A stretch of 64,000 nucleotides of DNA, taken from positions 496,001 through 560,000 of the forward strand of contig NZ_JACBZH010000001.1 in assembly GCF_013407855.1 (NCBI RefSeq), written 5' to 3'. Below are positions 31,014-42,561 of this stretch, in pieces. Made by a program: the position numbers and the translations under genes. Below the pieces are notes generated by a model. That model searched no databases and was not told the DNA's origin. It worked only from the letters and a program-made list of their open reading frames with translations. Each line of letters begins with the position of its first letter. The stretch's first letter is position 1. The DNA is from Actinopolymorpha rutila. Its GTDB lineage: Bacteria > Actinomycetota > Actinomycetes > Propionibacteriales > Actinopolymorphaceae.

Positions 31014-31684
31014 CCCCGGCCGGGCTCGGTGATCAGGTGCCGCGGCGCGGCCGGTTGGCGTTCGAGCTTGCGCCGCAACTGCGCCATGTAGACGCGCAGG
31101 TAGTTGGTCTCGGTGGCGTACTCCGGTCCCCACACCTCCTGCAGCAGTTGGCGCTGGCCGATCAGCCGGTCGGGGGCGCGCACCAGCGTCTCCAGCAGAT
31201 GCCACTCGGTCGGCGTGAGGCGTACCTCCTGACCGTCGCGGATCACCCGCTTGGCGGCCAGGTCCACGGTGAACGCCTCGGTGGTCACCACGGGCTCGCC
31301 GTCCGGCCCGGGCTGTCCCCGGCGGACGGCGGCCCGCAGCCGGGCCAGCAACTCGTCCATGCCGAACGGCTTCGTCACGTAGTCGTCTGCGCCCGCGTCC
31401 AGGGCGGTGACCTTCTCGGTCGAGGACTGCCGCGCGGACAGGACGAGGATCGGCACCTGCGTCCAGCCGCGCAGCCCGCGGATCACATCGACACCGTCCA
31501 TGTCCGGCAGGCCGAGGTCGAGTACGACGAGCTGCGGGTGGCGGCGGGCGGCGACGTCGAGCGCGGCCCGCCCCTCCGCCACCACGTCGACGTCGTACTC
31601 CCGGGCCCGCAGGTTGATCGCGAGCGCACGGGCCAGCTGGGGGTCGTCCTCGACGACGAGCAGCCGAACCTGCGAGGTGGTCAC
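30995..31684 (-). CDS. kdpE: KdpE response regulator of the potassium operon
   Basis: 229 residues: receiver domain (acidic pocket EDD at 12-14, phospho-Asp D56 in VVLDLGLPD, K in VTKPFG) and OmpR-type winged helix (TPTEWHLLETLVR, YLRVYMAQLRRKLE, GRGYRF). It is the last gene of the kdp operon and overlaps kdpD by four bases (GTGA). It should be phosphorylated by KdpD and activate the operon when potassium is low. The 11-bp direct repeat at 38929-38947 is its likely target. Confidence 0.95.
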   Translation of the reverse strand: MTTSQVRLLVVEDDPQLARALAINLRAREYDVDVVAEGRAALDVAARRHPQLVVLDLGLPDMDGVDVIRGLRGWTQVPILVLSARQSSTEKVTALDAGADDYVTKPFGMDELLARLRAAVRRGQPGPDGEPVVTTEAFTVDLAAKRVIRDGQEVRLTPTEWHLLETLVRAPDRLIGQRQLLQEVWGPEYATETNYLRVYMAQLRRKLERQPAAPRHLITEPGRGYRFRP

Positions 31685-34233
31685 CGTGCCGTCCTGTCCG
31701 CGTCGTCAGGGTTGTACGCCTGGGCGGCGGGCAGCGTCAGCACCATGGTGAGCCCGCCGGCCGGGGTGTCCTCCGCGTACAGCGTGCCACCGTTGGCCTC
31801 GGCGAACCCGCGGGCCACCGCGAGGCCCAGCCCGACACCGGTGCCGGCGGGTGCGTCACCGAGCCGCTGGAAGGGCTCGAAGATGTGGTCCTTGGCCTCG
31901 TCGGGTACGCCGGGACCGCGGTCGGCGACCCGGATCTCCACCTGGTCGCGCAGCGCGCTGGCCGTGAGCAGCACGGGCTCGCCGGGCGGGTTGTGGCGTA
32001 CGGCGTTCTCGACGATGTTGGCGACCGCGCGTTCGACCAGCCCGGTGTCCACCCGGACGGCCGGCAGGTCCTCCGGCAAGGCCACCTTGACAGACTGCGG
32101 TGGTACGCCGATCAGCGCGGCCGGGACCACCTCGTCCAGGCTCACGTCGCGGAGCATCGGGCGGACCGCCTCGGCCTGGATCCGGCTCATGTCGAGCAGG
32201 TTCGCGACCAGCCGGTCCAGCCGGTCGGCGGACTCCTCGATGCCGGCGAGGAGTTCGGCCTGGTCCTCCTCCGACAGCTCGACGTCGGTCTGGCGCAGGC
32301 TGCTCACCGCTGCCTTCACCGCCGCCAGCGGGGTGCGCAGGTCGTGGGAGACGGCGGCGAGCAGCGCGGTCCGGATCCGGTTGCCCTCGGCGAGCTTGCC
32401 GGCCCGGCCGGCCTGTTCGGCCAACCGCTGGCGTTCCAGGACGACGGCGAGGTGCTCGGCGAAGGCCTCCAGCACCCGGCGGTCCGAGGCCGGCAGCACC
32501 CGCCCGGACAGGGCCAGCACCAGCGAGTCGGTCACCGCCGCGTCCGCGTCCGCCTGTCCCGGGCTGCTGGCGGGGTCGGTGCCCACGCTGCCCAGCACCT
32601 TCCACTGGTCGTCGGCGCCGTCGGCGCCGTCGGCGCCCTCGACGGGTCCGCGTTCGAGTAGCGCGGCCGAGGCCATCCCGAACGTCTCCCGCGCCTGCCC
32701 CAGCAGGGATTCCAGCCCGTCGGAGCCGCGCACGGCGTTGCCGGCAAGGGTGGACAACGTGGCCGCCTCGGCCTTGGCCCGGGCCGCCTGACTCGCCCGC
32801 CGCGCGGCCAGGTCCACGACGATCGCGACCGCGACCGCGATGACCACGAAGATCACCAGCGCGACGACGTTCTGGCTCTTGGCGATGGTGAGGGTGTGCA
32901 GCGGCGGGGTGAAGAAGTAGTTCAGCAGCAACGACCCCATCACCGCCGCGACTGCCGCCGGTGCGATCCCGCCGACGAGGGCGTTCGCCACCGCGAGGGC
33001 GAGGAACAACAGCACCTGGACGGTGAGCGTGGCCGAGTCCCGGGTCGACGCCAGCAGCAGGGTCAGCACCGGTGGCCCCACCAGCGCCAGGATCCAGCTG
33101 CCGACGATGCGCCGCCTGCTCAACGGCGTACGAGGCGTCTGCAACCGGCCCTTGCCGATCTGCTCGTGAGTGACCAGGTGGACGTCGATGTCGCCGGACC
33201 TCGGGGTCAGCACCGTCGCGACGTCCGGCCGGAACAGGTGCCGGAAGCGGTTGCGCCGGCTGCTGCCGAGCACGAGCTGGGTGGCGTTGACGCCGGAGGC
33301 GAAGTCGAGCAGCGCGGTGGGCACGTCGTCGCCGAGCACCTGGTGGTAGGTGCCGCCCAGGCTCTCCACGAGAGTGCGAAGCCGGCCGAGGGTCTGCGGC
33401 GACGGCGCGGCCAGGCCGTCACCGCTGGCCACGTGGACCGCGAGCAACTCGCCGCCGGCGCCACGCGCGGCGATCCGCGCCGCCCGCCGCAGCACGGTCT
33501 CACCCTCCGGCCCGCCGGTGAGCGCGACGACGACGCGTTCGCGGGCCGGCCACGCCGCCGTGATGTCGTGCTCGGCGCGGTAGCGCGCGAGCCCCTCGTC
33601 CACCCGGTCGGCCAGCCACAGCAGGGCCAGCTCCCGCAGCGCGGTGAGGTTGCCGGCACGGAAGTAGTTGGCGAGTGCCGCGTCGATCTTCTCCGGCGGG
33701 TAGACGTTGCCGTGCGCGAGCCGGCGGCGCAGCGACTCCGGTGACATGTCCCGCAGCTCGATCTGGTCCGCGCGCCGGACCACCTCGTCCGGGATCGTCT
33801 CCCGCTGCCGCACCCCGGTGATCGCCTCGACCACGTCGTTGAGCGACTCGAGGTGCTGGATGTTGACCGTGGTGACCACGTCGATGCCCGCGTCCAGCAG
33901 CTCCTCGACGTCCTGCCAGCGTTTGGCGTTGCGGGAGCCGGGGACGTTGGTGTGCGCGATCTCGTCCACCAGTACCTGCTCGGGCCGGCGGCGGATGATC
34001 GCGTCCACGTCCATCTCGTCGAACGTCCGGCCGCGGTACTCGACGGCGTGCCGCGGCACGACCTCCAGCCCGGCGACGAGCTGCTCGGTCAGCACGCGGC
34101 CGTGGCACTCGACGAAGCCGACCACCACGTCGGTGCCTCGGTCCGCGCGCCGGTGTCCCTCACCGAGCATGGCGTACGTCTTGCCCACCCCGGGTGCCGC
34201 GCCGAGGTAGACCCGAAACTTCCCGCGCGCCAT
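31681..34233 (-). CDS. kdpD: KdpD sensor histidine kinase
   Basis: 850 residues in the KdpD order: N-terminal KdpD domain with Walker-like APGVGKTYAM (13-22), universal-stress-like domain (to about 370), four transmembrane helices (about 385-490), GAF-like region, then HisKA (phospho-His in VSHDLRTPL) and ATPase (ENAVRHNP, GVGLGLAVARG). It senses potassium limitation or turgor and, in some bacteria, c-di-AMP through the universal-stress domain. ATG 34233 is 4 nt from the kdpC stop. Confidence 0.95.
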   Translation of the reverse strand: MARGKFRVYLGAAPGVGKTYAMLGEGHRRADRGTDVVVGFVECHGRVLTEQLVAGLEVVPRHAVEYRGRTFDEMDVDAIIRRRPEQVLVDEIAHTNVPGSRNAKRWQDVEELLDAGIDVVTTVNIQHLESLNDVVEAITGVRQRETIPDEVVRRADQIELRDMSPESLRRRLAHGNVYPPEKIDAALANYFRAGNLTALRELALLWLADRVDEGLARYRAEHDITAAWPARERVVVALTGGPEGETVLRRAARIAARGAGGELLAVHVASGDGLAAPSPQTLGRLRTLVESLGGTYHQVLGDDVPTALLDFASGVNATQLVLGSSRRNRFRHLFRPDVATVLTPRSGDIDVHLVTHEQIGKGRLQTPRTPLSRRRIVGSWILALVGPPVLTLLLASTRDSATLTVQVLLFLALAVANALVGGIAPAAVAAVMGSLLLNYFFTPPLHTLTIAKSQNVVALVIFVVIAVAVAIVVDLAARRASQAARAKAEAATLSTLAGNAVRGSDGLESLLGQARETFGMASAALLERGPVEGADGADGADDQWKVLGSVGTDPASSPGQADADAAVTDSLVLALSGRVLPASDRRVLEAFAEHLAVVLERQRLAEQAGRAGKLAEGNRIRTALLAAVSHDLRTPLAAVKAAVSSLRQTDVELSEEDQAELLAGIEESADRLDRLVANLLDMSRIQAEAVRPMLRDVSLDEVVPAALIGVPPQSVKVALPEDLPAVRVDTGLVERAVANIVENAVRHNPPGEPVLLTASALRDQVEIRVADRGPGVPDEAKDHIFEPFQRLGDAPAGTGVGLGLAVARGFAEANGGTLYAEDTPAGGLTMVLTLPAAQAYNPDDADRTAR

Positions 34234-34236
34234 CGG

Positions 34237-34854
34237 CTATCGCGTTCGTGCCTGCTGGTTGTGGTGAACCAGGTCGCGTAGCTCGCGCAAGGCGAGGTTG
34301 ACACCGACGACGTTGACGCCGGGCTCACCGAGGAAGCCCAGTGAGGGCCGATCGGTGTTCTCGTCGACCAGCCTGGCGACCTGGCTCGGTGTGAGCTGGT
34401 TGGCCCGGGCCACCCGGGACAGCTGCACTCGTGCGTACGCCGGGGAGATGTGCGGGTCGAGGCCACTGCCGCTGGCGGTCACCGCGTCCGGCGGCACGGC
34501 CGAGAGCGCGACGCCGTTCTCCTTCGCCACCTGCGCCCTGCGCTCGCGGACCAGCTTCACCAGTTCGGGGTTGGTGGGGCCGAGGTTGGAGCCGTAGCTG
34601 TTCATCGCGTCGTACGGAGTGGCTCCGGTGGCCGACGGGCGGGAGTGGAACCATCGCGGACCGGTGAACTCCTGGCCGATCAGGCGGGAGCCGACGACCT
34701 GGCCGTCGCGGTGGATGAGCGAGCCGGCCGCCTGGTCGCGGAAGGCGACCTGGCCGACTCCCCACACGGCCAGCGGGTAGAGCACGCCGGTGATCACGGT
34801 CAGGACGAGCAGGACCCGAATCGCCGGGCCGAGCTGACGGATGGTTGCGTCCAC
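34237..34854 (-). CDS. kdpC: KdpC subunit of potassium-transporting ATPase
   Basis: 205 residues: one N-terminal transmembrane helix (about 11-33, VLLVLTVITGVLYP) and a periplasm-facing domain with GSxLIGQ-FTGPRWFHSRPSA, DPHISPAYA and LVDENT motifs, all standard for KdpC. GTG 34854 starts 4 nt after the kdpB stop. KdpC stabilises the KdpAB complex and raises ATP affinity. Confidence 0.95.
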   Translation of the reverse strand: MDATIRQLGPAIRVLLVLTVITGVLYPLAVWGVGQVAFRDQAAGSLIHRDGQVVGSRLIGQEFTGPRWFHSRPSATGATPYDAMNSYGSNLGPTNPELVKLVRERRAQVAKENGVALSAVPPDAVTASGSGLDPHISPAYARVQLSRVARANQLTPSQVARLVDENTDRPSLGFLGEPGVNVVGVNLALRELRDLVHHNQQARTR

Positions 34855-34858
34855 GGGG

Positions 34859-36978
<2,120 letters not shown>

Positions 36979-36982
<4 letters not shown>

Positions 36983-38640
36983 GACAGACCTTCCGCAAGA
37001 GGACCGAGGGCCAGGGCGGGGAAGAACGTCAGGCCGGTGACGATCAGGGTCACGCCGGTGAGCATGCCGACGAACAGCGGCGAGTTCGTCCGCAGCGTTC
37101 CGGCCGTCTCCGGCACCGGTTTCTGCCGGGCCAGCGAGCCCGCCAGTGCCAGCACGAACACGATCGGGACGAACCGGCCGAACAGCATGCACAACCCGAG
37201 CGCCACGTTGTAGAACGGCGTACCCGCGGTGAGGCCGGCGAACGCCGAGCCGTTGTTGTTGGTCGCGGAGGCGAAGGCGTACAGCACCTCCGACAGCCCG
37301 TGCGCGCCCGGGTTCAGGATGGACGAGCGGCCGGTGGACAACGTCAGCGCGAGTCCGGTACCGATCAGCACCAGCAGCGGCATGGTCAGGATGTAGAGCG
37401 CGACCAGCTTCATCTCCCGGGCGCGGATCTTCTTGCCCAGGTACTCCGGCGTACGCCCGACCATCAGGCCGGCGACGAACACCGCCACGACCGCCAGCAC
37501 CAGCAGGCCGTACAGCCCGGAGCCGACGCCACCGGGCGCGACCTCGCCAAGGAGCATGGCGAGGATGGTCACCCCGCCGCCGAGCGCGGTGTAGGAGTCG
37601 TGCATCGAGTTGACCGAGCCGGTGGACGTCAGGGTCGTCGACACCGCGAAGGCCGGTGAGGACGACAGGCCGAACCTGGTCTCCTTGCCTTCCATCGCAC
37701 CGCCCGCGAGTTGCAGGGCCGCGCCGGGGTGGGCGAACTCGGCCGCGTAGCAGGCAACGACGAAGCCGAGCCAGACGATGCCCATCACGGCGACGATCGC
37801 GTAACCCTGCTTGAGGTTTCCCACCATCCGGCCGAACGTCGCCGGCAGCGAGAACGGGATCACCGTGAGCAGGAAGATGATCAGCAGGTTGGTGAAGCCG
37901 GTGGGATTCTCGAAGGGATGCGCGTCGTTGGCGTTGAAGGGTCCGCCGCCGTTGGTGCCGAGGTCCTTGATCGCTTCCTGGGAAGCGACGGCGCCACCCG
38001 GCAGGTGCTGGGTCGACCCGGCCAGCGTGTGCACCGTGGTCGGGTCGCTGAAGTTCTGGATGACGCCGCCGGCCAGCAGGACGATCGCGGCGACGAACGC
38101 GATGGGCAGCAGGATGCGCAGCGTGCCGCGGACGAGGTCGACCCAGAAGTTGCCCAGCTGACCGGTGCCGTGCCGGACGAAGCCGCGGACGAGGGCGACC
38201 GCCACCGCCATGCCGACCGCGGCGGACGCGAAGTTCTGCACGGTGAGGCCTGCCATCTGGGTGAGGTAGCTCATCGTGGACTCACCGGAGTACCACTGCC
38301 AGTTGGTGTTGGTGACGAACGACACCGCGGTGTTGAACGCGCCGTCCGGCGGCACCGGCTTCATCCCCACCGACAGGGGCAGCCAGCTCTGCAGCCGCTG
38401 CATGGCGTACAGGAACAGTACAGACACCAGGGAGAACGCCAGCACGCTCGCGGCGTAGCCCGTCCACCGCTGGTCGGCGTCGGGGTCGATCCGCAGGGCG
38501 CGGTAGATGAGGCGTTCGACCTTCAGATGGCGATCGCTCTGGTACACCCGTGCCATGTAGTCGCCCAGTGGGCGGTGAACGACGGCGTACGCGGCGACGA
38601 GGGTCGCCACGAGGAGGACGGCGGTGAGGCCCGGGGACAT
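36979..38640 (-). CDS. kdpA: KdpA, potassium-binding channel subunit
   Basis: 553 residues with about ten transmembrane helices and the four selectivity-filter-like loops of KdpA (for example [60 protein letters not shown]). It binds and translocates potassium within KdpFABC. ATG 38640 directly follows the kdpF stop codon (TAG-ATG) and GGAG stands 9 nt before it. Confidence 0.97.
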
Positions 38641-38730
38641 CTAGAACTTCTCCGGTTTCACGAGGGCGAGGAGGAGGTAGACGATCAGCGCGACCGCGAG
38701 GACGAGGCCGACGACGTTGGCGAGGCTCAC
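38641..38730 (-). CDS. kdpF: KdpF small subunit
   Basis: 29 residues, a single hydrophobic helix (about 4-24) ending VKPEKF, which matches the KdpF tail (RPExF). It stabilises the KdpFABC complex in the membrane. GTG 38730 overlaps the stop of an even smaller upstream frame by four bases, and its own stop abuts the kdpA ATG. It is too short for most gene finders. Confidence 0.9.
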   Translation of the reverse strand: MSLANVVGLVLAVALIVYLLLALVKPEKF

Positions 38731-38810
38731 AGCTTCGCCGCCCCCTTGAGGATGCCGACGACAACGCAGAACGCGATGATCGTCAGGGCGACGAACAACA
38801 GGTCACTCAC
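38727..38810 (-). CDS. 27-residue membrane micro-ORF upstream of kdpF
   Basis: GTG to TGA encodes one hydrophobic helix (about residues 4-20, DLLFVALTIIAFCVVVGIL) with a basic end (KGAAKL). GAAGGG lies 6 nt before the start. The stop overlaps the kdpF start by four bases (GTGA), the coupling used throughout this operon. It is the first open frame after the presumed kdp promoter. It may be an extra subunit, a second KdpF-like peptide, or a leader peptide. I do not know a described function. Confidence 0.6.
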   Translation of the reverse strand: MSDLLFVALTIIAFCVVVGILKGAAKL

Positions 38811-38928
38811 GGGGTGCCCTTCTCTGCCGATCTTTCGATGGGTGACCGGACGACCCGAAACCCACTCAAGTGGACCGATGCCCTCCGCCGGCTGCGCCTT
38901 AACGGCGTCCATACGGGATGGCCGGTGA

Positions 38929-38947
38929 TCTTGACGCGTTCTTGACG
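38929..38947 (-). promoter_or_regulatory. 11-bp-period direct repeat, likely KdpE site
   Basis: TCTTGACG occurs at 38929-38936 and 38940-38947 (plus-strand reading; CGTCAAGA towards kdp), exactly 11 bp apart, about 120 bp before the first kdp frame and just after the upstream transporter stop. OmpR/PhoB-type regulators, including KdpE, bind direct repeats of this period. Confidence 0.5.
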
Positions 38948-38949
38948 GC

Positions 38950-40908
38950 TCAGCCCACGTGGACGTGCGGGCGCCGGGCCGGGTCGGGCTCGGCCTCGCG
39001 CAGAACCTCCCGGGTGACCGGGGCGACCTCGCCCACGCCGATGAGGAGGAACCTCGCGAGGTTGGTGAGCGGGTTGCCCTCGGTCCACTCGAAGTGGATG
39101 TGCGGGCGGCTCCCGGTGCGGTCGCGGACGTCCAGCAGGAGGGCGGCCAGTGCGTTGGGCACTGTGGAGCTTTCCATCCGCAGTACGCGGAACTTGCCGT
39201 GCAGCACCAGGCCGTGCACGTTCAGACTGGACTCGAACTCCGACGGGTCGCGGACGACGACCTCGGCGAAGATGATGTCGTCCTCGACGGGGACGTCGCC
39301 CTCGGCCCGCATCTGGCGGATCTTCTCGCGGTACTCCGCGACGTCACCACGGCCGGGTTCGTTCGCGATCAGCCGCACCCGGCGGCGCGCGCAGTCACGG
39401 ACGAACCGCTGCGCCGTCTCGTCGAGGGTGACCTCGGTGACCCGTAGCTCGAAGGCACGGTAGGAACGGGACAGCAGCGAGACCGCGAGGATGGCGGCGA
39501 TGAAGCAGGCGCCGATCTTCACCCCGTCCGGTCGTTCGGCGATGTTGGCCAGGGTCGTGTAGACGAAGACCGCCACGATCACCCCGAACGCCGTGGTCCA
39601 GTGGTGTTCGCGGGCGCGTCGGGCGGCGATGGTCACCGCGACGGCGGCAGAGGTGATCAGGACGAGCACACCGGTCGCGTACGCCCCGCCCTGAGCGTTC
39701 ACGTCCGCCTGGAAGATCCAGGTGATGAGGAACGCCACACCGGTCAGGACCAGCACCATCGGCCGGGTGGCCTGCGCCCAGTGCGGCGCCATGCCGTACC
39801 TCGGCAGGTATCGCGGCAGCAGGTTCAGCAGTCCGGCCATCGCCGACGCCCCGGCGAACCACAGGATCGCGATCGTCGAGAGGTCGTACACGCTGCCGAA
39901 TCCACCTCCGAGGTACTCGTGTGCGACATAGGCCAGCGCCCGGCCGTACGCGGGCTGCCCGGGTTGGAAGTCCTTGGCCGGAATGAGCAACGTGGTGACG
40001 ATGCTGCTCGTGATCAGGAAGACGCTCATGATCAGCGCGGCGGTGGTGAGGAGTTTCCGGGTGCCCCGGATCCGGCCGGTCGGTCGTTCCTCGGTGTCGG
40101 AGGCGTCACCCTCGATGTGCGGCATCACGGCCACGCCGGTCTCGAACCCCGACAGGCCCAGCGCCAGCTTGGGAAACACCAACAGCGCAAGGGCGATCAT
40201 CAGGAACACGTCACCATGCTGGGTGGTCAGCGCGACCCCCCAGTCGGCGACGACGTGCGGGGTGGTGACCACGTGCCACAGGCCGACTGTCACGACGACG
40301 GCGTTCAACGACAGGTAGACCGCGACCAGGGCCACCGCCACCCCGATCGCCTCCTTGAACCCCTTCAGGAAGACCGCTCCGAGGACGGCCAGGAAGACCA
40401 GGGTGATGCCGACCTGGTGGTTGCCGAAAGCCGCCGGCACGTGCGGGTTCTCGATGACGTGCTCGGTGGCGTCCGCGGCGGACAGGGTCATGGTGATGAC
40501 GAAGTCGGTGGCGGCGAACCCGAGCAACCCCAGGACGAACAGCTTGCCCTTCCAGAACGGCAGCAGGCGTTCCAGCATCGCGATCGACCCCATGCCGTGC
40601 GGGCTCTCCCGCGCCACCCGGCGATAGACCGGCAGCGCGCCGAAGAGGGTCACCAGCACCAGGACGACCGTGGCCAACGGGGAGAGCAGGCCGGCGGCGA
40701 GCACCGCGATCCCGGGCTGGTATCCGAGCGTGGAGAAGTAGTCCAGGCCGGTCAGGCACATCACCTTCCACCAGGGGCTGCGTGGATGTGAGTTGCCCGG
40801 TTCGCTGAACGCCGCCAGCCGTTGGGACCGGCGTGGCATTCCCTCCAGCAGCCACTGGCGCAAACGTCGCGAAACCGGCCGGGAACCGGCGTTGCTGGCT
40901 TCGGCCAC
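38950..40908 (-). CDS. APC-superfamily transporter with cytoplasmic C-terminal domain, probable potassium uptake
   Basis: 652 residues. About 12 hydrophobic helices (65-510) begin with [17 protein letters not shown], a motif like the substrate-binding start of APC/KimA-type permeases. Residues about 520-652 are a soluble domain with alternating strands. It is annotated as an amino-acid permease in many genomes, but it stands directly upstream of kdp on the same strand, 139 bp away, which argues for potassium transport as in the KUP/KimA group. This is inference from position. GTG 40908 has GGGAGC upstream. Confidence 0.65.
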   Translation of the reverse strand: MAEASNAGSRPVSRRLRQWLLEGMPRRSQRLAAFSEPGNSHPRSPWWKVMCLTGLDYFSTLGYQPGIAVLAAGLLSPLATVVLVLVTLFGALPVYRRVARESPHGMGSIAMLERLLPFWKGKLFVLGLLGFAATDFVITMTLSAADATEHVIENPHVPAAFGNHQVGITLVFLAVLGAVFLKGFKEAIGVAVALVAVYLSLNAVVVTVGLWHVVTTPHVVADWGVALTTQHGDVFLMIALALLVFPKLALGLSGFETGVAVMPHIEGDASDTEERPTGRIRGTRKLLTTAALIMSVFLITSSIVTTLLIPAKDFQPGQPAYGRALAYVAHEYLGGGFGSVYDLSTIAILWFAGASAMAGLLNLLPRYLPRYGMAPHWAQATRPMVLVLTGVAFLITWIFQADVNAQGGAYATGVLVLITSAAVAVTIAARRAREHHWTTAFGVIVAVFVYTTLANIAERPDGVKIGACFIAAILAVSLLSRSYRAFELRVTEVTLDETAQRFVRDCARRRVRLIANEPGRGDVAEYREKIRQMRAEGDVPVEDDIIFAEVVVRDPSEFESSLNVHGLVLHGKFRVLRMESSTVPNALAALLLDVRDRTGSRPHIHFEWTEGNPLTNLARFLLIGVGEVAPVTREVLREAEPDPARRPHVHVG

Positions 40909-41029
40909 GGCGTGCTCCCGTCTCGCCGCCGTCGAGCGGACGTCGAGGAGGGCTCCTTCTCACACTAGGAGAGGCTGGCCCGCCGCGAGACGCGATCGCG
41001 TCATCCCACGGCCATCGGGCACGCATCGG

Positions 41030-41061
41030 GCGGCCCGGGCGAATCGGACGCGCCGGGCCGC
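41030..41061 (-). terminator. Strong GC hairpin after the secreted PPC-like gene
   Basis: GCGGCCCGG (41030-41038) pairs with CCGGGCCGC (41053-41061), a perfect 9-bp stem with a 14-nt loop, starting 6 nt after the stop codon on the minus strand. There is no T run. It isolates this gene from the transporter-kdp locus. Confidence 0.55.
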
Positions 41062-41067
41062 TCCTCG

Positions 41068-42429
41068 CTACTCCGTGGCGGAGGTCAGCACCAGGCGGCC
41101 GTAGTCGCCGTACAACCCGCCCACCTGGACGTAGTACGTCGTTCCGGCGGTCGTGGGCAGGTCGACCCGGCCCTGAAGCGAGGTGCGCGGCAGCGGGAAG
41201 CCGGGGCCGTCGTCGTCGCCGCACGCGACGGGTTCGAGTCCGTCGGCGGTGGCGGTGTAGACGGCGAGCACGGTGTCGAAGTCGCTGCGGGCTGTGTCGA
41301 GATGGATGGTCCCGCCAGTGCCCTGCACGGCGTACCAGAGAGTGCGGCCCACCGGCCCGTCCGCACACGGCAGGTCCGCCTCGGCGACCTCGGCGGCACC
41401 CCGAGTGGAGTCGCGGACCGTGGCGCCAGGCGTCAGCGTGGCCGCGGTCGCGAGGGTGTCGTTGCTCGGCGCGGGCCCGCTGGGCTTGGGTCCCTGGGAC
41501 GCGCTGATGTGCTCACGGGTGAGGATCTCCAGGTGCTCGCACGTGGCGTCGACCGAACCCCACGGCAGGTCCGCCTTGGCGGTCACCGCGTACGGCGTGG
41601 CCTTCTGCACCACGCGGGCGATGGAGGTACGCAGGATGCCGGTGGTGGTCTCGCCGCTGGGCCGCGCGGTCACCGAGACGGGAACGTCCGCGATCACCTC
41701 GGCGGTCTCGGAGTCGCGCAGCGGAAGCGTCGCCACGAACTCGTCCGCCGGCTCGACCGGGCCGAACAGGTTGTACTGGCGGCCGTCGTGCTCGACTTCC
41801 ACGGAAAGGAAGTACTCGCCCTCGGCGGGGCCGAACAACCCGACCAACGCGTTGCCCTCGCAGCGCGCCGAGTCGAACAGGTGCCGCTCGGACCGGACGG
41901 TCGCCGCCGGTGAGTTGGACCGGTACGTCACCAGCGTGGACGAGCCGGTGCAGTCCAGGGCCTGGACGGTGTAGCGGGGCAGGTCGAGGGTGGGCCTGAC
42001 GGCCAGGGTGGAGGCGACGGTGTGCGACTTCACGTGCTGGTTGCCGTTGTCGTTACGCCCGTCGGTCTCGACCTGCGCGGTGGCCGTCGTCGTCGCGGTG
42101 AACGCGCCACTGCCGGCCGGCTCACCCTCGGCGTTGTAGACGTCCAGGGTGTACGAGGGTGAGCCGTCGTTCCAGTTGCCGGTGCCGTACGCGCTCAGCA
42201 CAGGAGCGTCGTCCGGGCCGACCGACACGTACGCGAAGTCGCCGAACTCGGAGGACGCGCCCGCGGTGACGAACACCTGCTCGCCGGTCGTGGTGGTCCC
42301 CGAGCACTGCAGCCCGGCATGGAAGGACGTCTGTGTGGTGGGTGGTGCCGCGGTGGCCGAGGAGACGGCCATCCCGCTGGCGACCATGGCGATCGCGGCG
42401 ACGCCCGCGACTCGGCCGAGCCTGTTCAT
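41068..42429 (-). CDS. Secreted protein with C-terminal PPC-like domain
   Basis: 453 residues. MNRLGRVAGVAAIAMVAS and ATAAP near residue 28 are a Sec signal peptide. Residues about 33-320 are Thr-rich beta structure with a few Cys and no family I recognise. Residues about 335-453 (NDTLATAATLTPG, TLWYAVQGTGGTIHLDTARSDFDTVLAVYTA, TYYVQVGG) match bacterial pre-peptidase C-terminal (PPC) domains, which bind collagen or glycans. It has no visible catalytic domain. GGGGGGA lies 4 nt before ATG. Confidence 0.6.
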   Translation of the reverse strand: MNRLGRVAGVAAIAMVASGMAVSSATAAPPTTQTSFHAGLQCSGTTTTGEQVFVTAGASSEFGDFAYVSVGPDDAPVLSAYGTGNWNDGSPSYTLDVYNAEGEPAGSGAFTATTTATAQVETDGRNDNGNQHVKSHTVASTLAVRPTLDLPRYTVQALDCTGSSTLVTYRSNSPAATVRSERHLFDSARCEGNALVGLFGPAEGEYFLSVEVEHDGRQYNLFGPVEPADEFVATLPLRDSETAEVIADVPVSVTARPSGETTTGILRTSIARVVQKATPYAVTAKADLPWGSVDATCEHLEILTREHISASQGPKPSGPAPSNDTLATAATLTPGATVRDSTRGAAEVAEADLPCADGPVGRTLWYAVQGTGGTIHLDTARSDFDTVLAVYTATADGLEPVACGDDDGPGFPLPRTSLQGRVDLPTTAGTTYYVQVGGLYGDYGRLVLTSATE

Positions 42430-42561
42430 CTGTCCCCCCGCAACGGATCCGGTGACGGCACCGGCCGACGCCCGCTGTCGTCCGGTGGCGAAGATCGTAA
42501 AGCAGGCGGTGGGTGTGTGTAATGGTTTCGGAAAAAGCCGGTCAGAGCACGTAGCCAGGGT

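Noticed and set aside
40909-41067. A c-di-AMP (ydaO-type) riboswitch before the APC-type transporter
   Set aside because: The 159-bp gap has the terminator of the preceding gene and no recognisable ydaO core motifs.
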